Origin: an uncultured Rhodospirillales bacterium
GTDB taxonomy: Bacteria > Pseudomonadota > Alphaproteobacteria > Rhodospirillales > Defluviicoccaceae
DNA: 5,247 bases
Direction: 5' to 3'
NCBI GenBank assembly: GCA_937127205.1
Contig: CAKZLS010000318.1
Span: 1 to 5,247, forward strand
A model generated the notes under the pieces. It had not been told where the DNA came from. It did no database searches and was given only the letters and a program-made list of their open reading frames with translations. This document shows, in pieces, positions 1-5,237 of this stretch. Each line of letters begins with the position of its first letter. Within the stretch, counting starts at the first letter, position 1. The translations under genes and the position numbers were made by a program.

Positions 1-92
1 AGAGAGAATCACGATCCTGACCCAAACAAAACAGACATTTCAGCAGACACACACAGATCTAGAGTCAACATTCCCGCTGGGCGGTACTAGAT

Positions 93-106
93 TGCACAAA
101 TGTGCA
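93..106. repeat. Operator-like perfect dyad TGCACA-AA-TGTGCA
   Basis: Two 6-base arms (93-98 and 101-106) are exact inverted repeats around a 2-base centre, the geometry typical of a dimeric regulator's operator. It overlaps the 3' end of a weak -10-like element (TAGATT, 88-93), which would put it around a transcription start. No regulator is identified, and a dyad of this size can arise by chance. Confidence 0.3.
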
Positions 107-141
107 GGTGCGATCGATTTTCTCTGCGGTGTCGAACGATT

Positions 142-178
142 TTAGCGCGCCACTCGTGAAATGCGCTAAGTGTTCACG
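142..178. repeat. Two interlocked inverted repeats (pseudoknot-like or alternative hairpins)
   Basis: The 7-base arm TTAGCGC (142-148) pairs with GCGCTAA (163-169). The 6-base arm CGTGAA (155-160), lying in the loop of the first hairpin, pairs with TTCACG (173-178) outside it. The two stems either form an H-type pseudoknot or exclude each other. The 3-base connector (170-172) that would span the first stem is short for a pseudoknot, so alternative folding is the easier reading. The second stem runs into the palindrome TCACGTGA (174-181). No function is assigned. Confidence 0.3.
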
Positions 179-369
179 TGAGCGCCCCAGGCCAAAAAAA
201 CCTGTTGGACTCAGTTCTCGTAATTTGCTGTTCGGACGATAGAAATCGACTGTGCCGCCAAAATATATGCCAGCGAAGAAAAAATACCCCCATATGGGTG
301 TGGGCTGATAGCCACAACCATCCAAATTTGTTAAACATTAACGAACAGTGGCGCAAGGGAGGGGCTGGA

Positions 370-390
370 GCAAAGTGTAAGGAGCTTTGC
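370..390 (+). repeat. Hairpin just upstream of the comEC ribosome binding site
   Basis: GCAAAG (370-375) and CTTTGC (385-390) form a perfect 6-bp stem with a 9-base loop. The loop holds AAGGAG (379-384), a stronger Shine-Dalgarno-like sequence than the one that serves comEC, but no usable start codon lies at the right distance after it. In a comEC transcript this hairpin would sit 17 bases before the functional AGGAAA. It could act as a ribosome standby or decoy element, or mean nothing. Confidence 0.3.
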
Positions 391-407
391 AGTCACATCG
401 CCTCGGC

Positions 408-413
408 AGGAAA
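408..413 (+). promoter_or_regulatory. Ribosome binding site of comEC (AGGAAA)
   Basis: AGGAAA ends 7 bases before the GTG at 421, an ideal spacing. It ends 16 bases before the in-frame ATG at 430, which is too far. This spacing decides in favour of the GTG start. Confidence 0.6.
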
Positions 414-420
414 TTGACTA

Positions 421-2547
421 GTGCAAACGATGGCGCAGCCAGCGATTATAACTAATGTCTTTGAAGCAGGTACTGGATACTTTGCTGCCGAGCGGGACCG
501 CTGGGTGCTTTGGCTACCCGTTGGTTTGGCGTTAGGAATTGGCCTTTATTTTTCGCTGGCGGCGGAGCCGCTACCTTGGATTGGTCCCTTCGTTATTGCT
601 GCGTTTGTTTTTTTTGCGATCATCGTCAAAAACGCCGCTGGTTGTTACCGGGGCTTGCTATTTTCGTTTGCAATCATCATCGTTACGATTGCTGTCGGTT
701 TCTCCAATGCCCAACTGCGGACCGCTACTGTGGCAGCACCGATTCTTCCGAAAAAGATGGGCCCGATTTCTGTTTTGGGCCAACTGTCCAGTATTGATAT
801 TTTGGCAAATGGAAGCCGAGTTACTCTTGATCGGCCACAAATAGCGCGTCTAGACGCAGACGTGGCTCCTTCGCGTGTGCGCGTTCGTCTTCGAGGGAAC
901 CAACCGACGATGAAGCCCGGGGATTTTGTGCGTATTTACGCGGTCTTGGCCCCACCGCCTCCGCCATCCGTTCCGGGAGCTTTCGATTTTCAGCGGCAAT
1001 CGTTTTTTCGCGGACTTGGGGCGGTTGGATACGCCATCGGGTCAGCAGAAGTTATAACTGAAGCACCGCCGCACGGACTCGAAGCTTACAAGCACTTGAT
1101 AGCCCGGGTCCGGGGAGATATAGCAGCGAAGGTTTATGACCATGTCGATGGCCCCGCCGCCGCAGTGATCGTGGCGTTAATGACGGGTGATCGGGGTGCA
1201 ATTCCGATCCCAATCATGCAGGCCATTCGTGACTCCGGAATTGCTCATTTATTGGCCATATCTGGATTGCATATTGGCTTGGTAGCTGGATTTCTCTTTT
1301 TTAGTTGTCGTTCGATTCTGGCACTATGTCCGCCACTGGCACTCCGCCTGCCAATTAAAAAAATTGCCGTCGTTGTTTCGATTTTTGGGGCAGGGGGGTA
1401 CATGCTGCTTGCTGGTGCAACCATTCCAAGCCAGCGGGCATTTCTCATGGTTGCAATAGTGTTAATTGCCGTGATGGTTGATCGTCGAGGCATATCTATG
1501 CGTTTGGTCGCCTGTGCCGGTACATTCATCTTAATGTTTAGTCCAGAAAGTCTGCTTGGGGCCAGTTTCCAGCTCTCTTTCGCGGCGGTGCTCGCGTTGG
1601 TCGCGGTTTACGAGGTCTTACGGCGTAATCGGGATGTCAACGGAGTACCAACAACCTGGCGGAGGCGAGTTCTGCTATACGTCGGTGGTGTGGCCCTGAC
1701 CACCATTGTGGCCGGGATCGCGACTGCACCGTTTGTAATTTATCACTTCAATCGGTTTTCTGACTATTGGCTTTTGACGAACATTGTGGCGGTGCCCGCA
1801 ACAGCTCTCTGGATCATGCCGTGGGCGGTCGTCGCGTTTGTTCTCATGCCATTGGGGCTAGAAGGGATTGCTCTAGCGCCAATATCCTGGGGTGTTGAAG
1901 TCGTCGTATGGATTGCCGAAACGGTGGCAAGATGGCCCGGCGCTGTGAGTTTGTTGCCCCCAATGCCGTTGTGGGGATTGATTTCAGTGGCAATGGGTGG
2001 GGCGTGGCTATGTTTGTGGCATCGTCGTTGGCGTTTGTGGGGTTTGGTGGCAATAGCTGCTGGTTTGTTGGGGACGGTGACCGTTGATCCGCCTGACGTT
2101 ATAGTGGACGGGAAAGGAAAGTTGCTGGCCGTAAAAACAGCCGACGGAGAGCTCAGTTTATCTTCGCTAAGAGCTGCCCCATTTAGCCGCGGTGTCTGGC
2201 TAAGACGCATCGGCCAGGATGATGCGACATTGCCGTGGCCGCGTTATGGCCCCAGTCCGGACGGAAAACTGAATTGCGACCTCCTTGGGTGTATTTACAA
2301 TGCTGAAGGCGTTGTCGTCGCGCTGGTAAGCAGGCCGGAAGCTCTACTAGACGATTGCCAAATCGCTGATGTGATTGTGAGTACGGTTCCTGTGCGCGGT
2401 GCTTGTCCCATTCCGCACACAGTCATTGATCGTTTTGATCTGTGGCGAAAGGGCACCCATGCTCTGTGGCTGGACAATGGGCGCGTGCGTGTCGAGAGTG
2501 TTAATGGCCTGCGTGGCACGCGACCGTGGGTAGGTCCTCCAGGCTAA
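421..2547 (+). CDS. comEC: ComEC/Rec2-family DNA internalisation channel protein
   Basis: This 708-residue polytopic inner-membrane protein belongs to the ComEC/Rec2 family, which forms the channel that carries single-stranded DNA across the inner membrane in natural transformation. N-terminal hydrophobic segments lie at about residues 27-47, 53-70 and 77-96, followed by a soluble OB-fold-like DUF4131 region (about 100-205). The Competence domain follows (about 220-490), with the hallmarks MTGDR (254-258), HLLAISGLHIGLV with ISGLH at 280-284, and GATIPSQRA (332-340). More membrane helices run to about residue 553. The last 150 residues correspond to the metallo-beta-lactamase-like region but contain no HxHxDH motif. 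What remains includes RGACPIP (659-665) and the ending RGTRPWVG, so this polypeptide probably has no nuclease activity. The GTG start is chosen from its ribosome binding site. The gene converges on lexA. Competence in this organism cannot be inferred from this gene alone. Confidence 0.93.
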   Translation: MQTMAQPAIITNVFEAGTGYFAAERDRWVLWLPVGLALGIGLYFSLAAEPLPWIGPFVIAAFVFFAIIVKNAAGCYRGLLFSFAIIIVTIAVGFSNAQLRTATVAAPILPKKMGPISVLGQLSSIDILANGSRVTLDRPQIARLDADVAPSRVRVRLRGNQPTMKPGDFVRIYAVLAPPPPPSVPGAFDFQRQSFFRGLGAVGYAIGSAEVITEAPPHGLEAYKHLIARVRGDIAAKVYDHVDGPAAAVIVALMTGDRGAIPIPIMQAIRDSGIAHLLAISGLHIGLVAGFLFFSCRSILALCPPLALRLPIKKIAVVVSIFGAGGYMLLAGATIPSQRAFLMVAIVLIAVMVDRRGISMRLVACAGTFILMFSPESLLGASFQLSFAAVLALVAVYEVLRRNRDVNGVPTTWRRRVLLYVGGVALTTIVAGIATAPFVIYHFNRFSDYWLLTNIVAVPATALWIMPWAVVAFVLMPLGLEGIALAPISWGVEVVVWIAETVARWPGAVSLLPPMPLWGLISVAMGGAWLCLWHRRWRLWGLVAIAAGLLGTVTVDPPDVIVDGKGKLLAVKTADGELSLSSLRAAPFSRGVWLRRIGQDDATLPWPRYGPSPDGKLNCDLLGCIYNAEGVVVALVSRPEALLDDCQIADVIVSTVPVRGACPIPHTVIDRFDLWRKGTHALWLDNGRVRVESVNGLRGTRPWVGPPG

Positions 2548-2563
2548 GTAGAACGACAAGATA
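2548..2563. other. 16-base convergent junction between comEC and lexA
   Basis: The stop codons of comEC (TAA, 2545-2547) and lexA (TAA, read on the minus strand from 2566 to 2564) face each other across 16 bases. There is no GC-rich hairpin with a U-tract for either direction. The only dyad is the AT-only palindrome ATATTAATAT (2561-2570), which overlaps the lexA stop. The two transcripts therefore probably overlap at their 3' ends, or termination happens inside the opposing gene or depends on Rho. Confidence 0.55.
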
Positions 2564-3268
2564 TTAATATTTTCGCATTAAACCGACAAGTCGTCCTTGA
2601 ACCTTTACTTGGTCTGGGCCGCATATACGAGTCTCATATGCGGCGTTGGCAGGTTCTAATGCAACCGATTGACCGCGTCTGCGCAATCGCTTCAGGGTAA
2701 CTTCCTCATTGTCAACGAGTGCGACAACGATGGACCCGTTTTCGGCGATATCCGTTCGTTGAATAATGGCGGTGTCGCCATCGTGAATACCCGCCTCAAC
2801 CATAGAGTCGCCATCAACCTCAAGAGCGTAGTGTTCTCCTTTGTCCAACAGAAAAATGGGAACTTCGACACTGGCCGTGTGATCACGCAATGCTTCAATC
2901 GGTGTCCCAGCGGCTATGCGGCCAAATATCGGCAATTCAACAGCTGGAGCGGATGCCGCGCGATGGTTCGAATTTTTAAAATCAGCCTTAATGACGTTTG
3001 GGGCTAGAGACTTGTTTGACGTTGTTTCCGCTGAAGCTTCGCTCTTTCCCAGGCTTGATGGTACTCGGAGGACTTCAAGCGCTCGGGCACGGTGAGGAAG
3101 GCGCCGCACAAAACCGCGTTCTTCAAGACCGGTAATCAAACGATGAATACCGGACTTGGATCGTAAGCCAAGCGCGTCCTTCATTTCATCGAATGACGGA
3201 GAGACTCCCGCCTCGTTGAGCCGGTGATTGATGAATACCAACAATTCGTACTGTTTCTTTGTGAGCAT
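2564..3268 (-). CDS. lexA: LexA, SOS-response repressor with self-cleaving serine protease domain
   Basis: This is a 234-residue cytoplasmic repressor of the DNA-damage regulon. When RecA is activated on single-stranded DNA, LexA cuts itself and the regulon is derepressed. The N-terminal winged-helix domain starts MLTKKQYELLVFINHRL and carries the recognition-helix region SKSGIHRLITGLEERGF (37-53). A long polar linker (about 69-108) precedes the S24-family domain. The cleavage site is Ala120-Gly121 within GRIAAGTPIEA, the catalytic serine is Ser155 (DGDSM), and the general-base lysine is Lys193 (VTLKRL). The 38-residue Ser-Lys distance fits the family. The ATG at 3268 has AAGGGG 7 bases upstream and gives the canonical N-terminus. 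An in-frame TTG at 3322 would add 18 unconserved, basic residues and is rejected. All catalytic residues are present. The gene lies downstream of moeA on the same strand with its own SOS promoter, and converges on comEC. Confidence 0.97.
   Translation of the reverse strand: MLTKKQYELLVFINHRLNEAGVSPSFDEMKDALGLRSKSGIHRLITGLEERGFVRRLPHRARALEVLRVPSSLGKSEASAETTSNKSLAPNVIKADFKNSNHRAASAPAVELPIFGRIAAGTPIEALRDHTASVEVPIFLLDKGEHYALEVDGDSMVEAGIHDGDTAIIQRTDIAENGSIVVALVDNEEVTLKRLRRRGQSVALEPANAAYETRICGPDQVKVQGRLVGLMRKY
2618..2644 (-). repeat. 9-bp perfect inverted repeat inside the 3' end of lexA
   Basis: GCCGCATAT (2618-2626) and ATATGCGGC (2636-2644) are exact inverted repeats separated by 9 bases. They lie in the codons for residues around Ala209-Gly217 of LexA, roughly 50 bases before the stop. 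The mRNA could form a 9-bp stem, but no U-tract follows, so this is not an intrinsic terminator. The spacer contains GAGTC (2629-2633), a GANTC site of the kind methylated by CcrM in alphaproteobacteria. Confidence 0.4.
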
Positions 3269-3397
3269 GCGGTTACCCCTTGAAGTCGATCGGCTGTTCC
3301 GTTGCCTTGAAGTTTTCAGCAAAAATTGATTGCGGCCAACCGGGCCATGGCGGATTGTAGATCGCTAGGCACCGGAAGGGAACAAAACAAAAACACA
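3269..3397 (-). other. Long 5' leader of lexA
   Basis: If transcription starts about 7 bases after the -10 element, near 3397, the lexA mRNA has a leader of about 130 bases. It contains the duplicated CCTTGAAGT element (plus-strand notation, copies 27 bases apart) and a small 10-codon open frame (3348-3316, MARLAAINFC) without a visible Shine-Dalgarno sequence. It also holds a 4-bp GGCC/GGCC dyad. The lexA frame is open back to a TTG at 3322. I see no recognisable riboswitch or attenuator. Confidence 0.4.
3276..3281 (-). promoter_or_regulatory. Ribosome binding site of lexA (AAGGGG)
   Basis: AAGGGG on the minus strand lies 7 bases before the ATG at 3268 and fixes that codon as the start. It is part of one copy of a 9-base direct repeat (CCTTGAAGT on the plus strand at 3278-3286 and 3305-3313). 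Confidence 0.65.
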
Positions 3398-3403
3398 GCA
3401 AAC

Positions 3404-3418
3404 GTTCTAGTTTAGTTC
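3404..3418 (-). promoter_or_regulatory. SOS box (LexA operator), GTTC-N7-GTTC
   Basis: GTTCTAGTTTAGTTC on the plus strand (GAACTAAACTAGAAC in the direction of lexA) is an exact match to the direct-repeat operator established for alphaproteobacterial LexA in Rhodobacter, Rhizobium and Caulobacter relatives. The GTTC half-sites repeat every 11 bases, about one helical turn. It lies in the spacer and -10 of the lexA promoter, so bound LexA would block RNA polymerase from its own gene. A by-eye search for further GTTC-N7-GTTC sites in the window found none. Confidence 0.9.
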
Positions 3419-3432
3419 CTAGTTGACGTCAA
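3404..3432 (-). promoter_or_regulatory. Sigma-70-type promoter of lexA
   Basis: On the minus strand TTGACG (3432-3427, 5 of 6 consensus bases) is followed by a 17-base spacer and TAGAAC (3409-3404, 4 of 6). The SOS box covers the -10 and most of the spacer. The -35 lies inside the 10-base palindrome TTGACGTCAA (3423-3432). The spacing and operator overlap make this assignment strong, although the transcription start is only inferred. Confidence 0.75.
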
Positions 3433-3469
3433 GCATGTTTATGCGGGTCGGCATCAACAAGTGAGCCAG

Positions 3470-4684
3470 TCACAGGGAAATATTACTATGCGCGAGGGAA
3501 ACGTAATGAACTCGATCTCCGGCCACCGCAGGGGGAGCATGAGGCGCGCGAACGATCAGACAATCAGCATCGGCGAAAGCTGCGAGCATAGAACTGTCTT
3601 GCTTTGGTAGTGGCGTTACCGCGAAATCTTCAGCCGCAGTATACAAAAGACGCGCTCGAACGTAGTCTTGCCGTGAGTCATTGCTTGATAGGTCTTCTGT
3701 GAGCCAGGCTGTCGGCAGTGGAAAGTCTTGTTGCTCAACGCCTGACATGCGCTGCATTGCGGGCCTGAGAAATACCGCAGTGGCCACGCCTACAGATACC
3801 GGATTGCCTGGTAAACCGAGAACCGGAGTCGCTTCCAACAAACCGAACAACATCGGTTTTCCCGGGCGCATGGCCACCTTGTGAAACAGAGTGCAGAAAC
3901 CGAGTCTCGTGAGAACGGAAAGCACGAGATCGTGATCACCGACGGAGGCTCCGCCAATGGTGATCAAGAGATCTATGCCTTCAAGATTCTGCAGCTTGGT
4001 CTCCAGCGCACTTTCAGTGTCTCGGGCAATACCGACATTCACAGGCACTCCACCCAAGGCGGAAATGGAGGCAGCGAGGGCCGCACTGTTTGAACTGATG
4101 ATCTGATTTGGTCCGAGCCGAGATCCAGGTAGAACCACTTCATTGCCGGTCGCCAAAAAAGCGACACGGGGTTTTCGGAAAACACGCACCCAAGGTACGT
4201 TCATAGCGGCAGCTAAACCAACATCGCGTGCCGTCAAATATCTGCCTGCTTTGAGTAGTGTTTGACCCGTGCGAAAATCGAGACCTGCTTCGCGAATCCA
4301 CTTTTTCGCTTCAGGTTTTTTTAGAATGGTGAGTTCGTTGCCGCTCCGGAGGGTATCTTCCTGAATGACGACCGAGTTGGCTCCTCTGGGGATTGCGGCT
4401 CCAGTAGAAATGCGTGCGGCTTGGAGATTTCCCACAGTACTTTCTAATGCTGAGCCGGCCGCTGATTCCCCAATGACTGTTAGTTTAGCAGGAACGTGAT
4501 CTATGTCTTCGATCCGGACGGCATAACCATCCATCGCCGAGACATCGGTCGGGGGGTGCGTTAGCTGTGATGCCACATCTTCCGCCAGCACTCGTCCCAG
4601 TGCGGATGATGCTTCCACCAATTCTGTGGATACCGGATTGATGGATGAAGTTATTATCGAGATTGCTTCGGCAACCGAGATCAT
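3470..4684 (-). CDS. moeA: MoeA, molybdopterin molybdenumtransferase
   Basis: This 404-residue cytoplasmic enzyme takes adenylylated molybdopterin and molybdate and inserts the metal, releasing AMP, to give molybdenum cofactor. It is close to the family length (E. coli MoeA is about 410). The N-terminal region (about 2-165) has the signature DVSAMDGYAVR (47-57, Asp52 aligning with the essential Asp of E. coli MoeA) and ISTGAAIPRGANSVV (92-106). The central MoCF-binding domain (about 172-308) has ATGNE (178-182), SNSAAL (198-203), GGASVGDHD (244-252), MRPGKP (272-277) and GLPGNPVS (290-297). A beta-rich C-terminal domain follows (about 325-400). The ATG at 4684 has GGA 8 bases upstream, inside the end of moaC. 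The 4-base gap to moaC implies co-transcription and probably translational coupling. All recognisable motifs are intact. Confidence 0.96.
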   Translation of the reverse strand: MISVAEAISIITSSINPVSTELVEASSALGRVLAEDVASQLTHPPTDVSAMDGYAVRIEDIDHVPAKLTVIGESAAGSALESTVGNLQAARISTGAAIPRGANSVVIQEDTLRSGNELTILKKPEAKKWIREAGLDFRTGQTLLKAGRYLTARDVGLAAAMNVPWVRVFRKPRVAFLATGNEVVLPGSRLGPNQIISSNSAALAASISALGGVPVNVGIARDTESALETKLQNLEGIDLLITIGGASVGDHDLVLSVLTRLGFCTLFHKVAMRPGKPMLFGLLEATPVLGLPGNPVSVGVATAVFLRPAMQRMSGVEQQDFPLPTAWLTEDLSSNDSRQDYVRARLLYTAAEDFAVTPLPKQDSSMLAAFADADCLIVRAPHAPPAVAGDRVHYVSLAHSNISL

Positions 4685-4688
4685 AGCG

Positions 4689-5174
4689 TCATTCCAAAGA
4701 TGATGCGTTGAATGTGCCTGACTTGCCGCCGGATTTGTGGACTACGCGGAGGTCCGTAATCTGTATGCTTCTATCCACCGCTTTGCACATATCGTAAACA
4801 GTCAACGACGCAACGGCGGCTGCCGTTAGAGCTTCCATCTCGACCCCGGTGCGTGCGTTGACTCGGCACGTTGCGGTTACGCGAACGGAGCTTTGTGCAT
4901 TGTCACATTTCAACGAAACGACAACAGAGGAAAGGCTCAGAGGATGACATAAAGGAATGAGATCCGGTGTTTTTTTTGCCCCCATAATACCCGCAAGCTG
5001 AGCGATAGAGAGGACATCTCCCTTTTTAAGCCCCCCCTCTGCGATCAATTTCATCGTCGCGGGTTGGACCAGAACAAGAGCTTCCGCAGTGGCAATACGC
5101 TCTGTGACGTCCTTGTTCGAGACGTCGACCATAACTGCGTTACCCTCGGCGTCGAAATGGGTGAGGTTTGCCAC
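4689..5174 (-). CDS. moaC: MoaC, cyclic pyranopterin monophosphate synthase
   Basis: This 161-residue protein has the same length as E. coli MoaC. It converts 3',8-cyclo-7,8-dihydro-GTP, made by MoaA from GTP, into cyclic pyranopterin monophosphate with release of pyrophosphate, the first stable intermediate of molybdenum cofactor synthesis. The family is a hexameric cytoplasmic enzyme. All catalytic residues fall at E. coli numbering: Arg26, Lys51 (KKGD), His77 (IPLCHPL), Asp128 and Lys131 (YDMCKAVD). The GVEMEALTAA (110-119) and KSGGKSG motifs are also present. The GTG at 5174 is the only possible upstream start, because an in-frame TAA lies directly before it, and it has AGGAGGA 8 bases upstream. 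The coding strand contains A8 (4970-4977) and G7 (5031-5037) runs, which are possible slippage points, but the frame is intact. Confidence 0.97.
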   Translation of the reverse strand: MANLTHFDAEGNAVMVDVSNKDVTERIATAEALVLVQPATMKLIAEGGLKKGDVLSIAQLAGIMGAKKTPDLIPLCHPLSLSSVVVSLKCDNAQSSVRVTATCRVNARTGVEMEALTAAAVASLTVYDMCKAVDRSIQITDLRVVHKSGGKSGTFNASSLE

Positions 5175-5182
5175 TTAAAGCG

Positions 5183-5189
5183 TCCTCCT
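5183..5189 (-). promoter_or_regulatory. Strong ribosome binding site of moaC (AGGAGGA)
   Basis: AGGAGGA on the minus strand is a near-perfect complement of the 16S rRNA tail and ends 8 bases before the GTG at 5174. It compensates for the GTG start and confirms it. Confidence 0.75.
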
Positions 5190-5197
5190 CAGATTAA

Positions 5198-5227
5198 ATT
5201 ATAAACCCACAAACCACAAAATCTTCA
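5198..5227 (-). promoter_or_regulatory. Possible moaC promoter with consensus -10
   Basis: TATAAT (5203-5198 on the minus strand) is a perfect -10 hexamer. The best -35 at 18-base spacing, TGAAGA (5227-5222), matches only 3 of 6 positions. A start near 5191 would leave a leader of about 17 bases that includes the ribosome binding site. The region is AT-rich, so a chance TATAAT is possible. moaC may instead be read from an upstream operon promoter. Confidence 0.35.
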
Positions 5228-5237
5228 GCGTTGAAGA
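5218..5237 (-). terminator. Weak hairpin with T-run upstream of moaC
   Basis: On the minus strand TCTTCA and TGAAGA form a 6-bp stem with an ACGC loop, followed directly by TTTT (5221-5218). It overlaps the possible trpC stop codon. The stem is short and has only two GC pairs, so it would be at best a leaky terminator between an upstream gene and moaC. Confidence 0.25.

Larger units (their letters stand above)
1..420. other. Gene-free region upstream of comEC with several short dyads
   Basis: No open frame here resembles a known protein or has a good ribosome binding site joined to a start codon. In many alphaproteobacteria gltX lies divergent from comEC, but no GltX N-terminus (class I synthetase HIGH-type motif) can be read on the minus strand, so gltX, if present, starts further left. 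The stretch contains several perfect inverted repeats: TGCACA-AA-TGTGCA at 93-106, TTAGCGC/GCGCTAA at 142-169, CGTGAA/TTCACG at 155-178, CCCATATGGG at 289-298, a bulged hairpin at 299-316, GTTAA-ACA-TTAAC at 330-342 and GCAAAG/CTTTGC at 370-390. I found no convincing sigma-70 promoter. The best pair, TCAACA (65-70) and TAGATT (88-93) with a 17-base spacer, matches only 4 of 6 positions in each box. Confidence 0.6.

Noticed and set aside
1..212. Three GANTC sites (6-10, 62-66, 208-212) as a CcrM-controlled promoter cluster
   Set aside because: About one to two are expected by chance in this length, and no promoter is firmly placed next to them.
214..233. Second SOS box upstream of comEC (GTTC at 214-217 and 230-233)
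   Set aside because: The half-sites are 12 bases apart. The alphaproteobacterial LexA operator needs 7.
275..316. Minus-strand intrinsic terminator (hairpin at 299-316 or CCCATATGGG, then a T6 run at 284-279)
   Set aside because: No minus-strand gene lies to the right that would need it, since comEC is on the plus strand, and the stem next to the T-run has almost no loop.
65..325. 86-residue open frame on the minus strand upstream of comEC (and an overlapping 60-residue one at 174-356)
   Set aside because: No ribosome binding site and no recognisable sequence. Neither matches the GltX N-terminus expected for a divergent gene here.
330..342. CtrA-binding site from two TTAA half-sites
   Set aside because: The half-sites are 3 bases apart instead of 7, so this is reported only as a dyad.
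178..417. 79-residue open frame on the plus strand ending 3 bases before the comEC start
   Set aside because: It begins at a GTG with no Shine-Dalgarno sequence, its protein (cysteine- and arginine-rich, no domain) is unrecognisable, and it runs through several palindromes. The tight spacing to comEC is probably chance, because its TGA only overlaps the ribosome binding region.
1764..2210. 148-residue minus-strand open frame inside comEC
   Set aside because: It is a shadow of the intact comEC frame, Thr/Pro/Ala-rich with no domain.
3269..3322. N-terminal extension of LexA from a TTG at 3322
   Set aside because: The extra 18 residues are basic, low in information and absent from the family, while the ATG at 3268 has a well-placed AAGGGG and gives the canonical MLTKKQYELL start.
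3316..3348. 10-codon upstream open frame in the lexA leader acting as a regulatory peptide
   Set aside because: It has no Shine-Dalgarno sequence, no runs of a regulatory amino acid and no paired attenuator hairpins.
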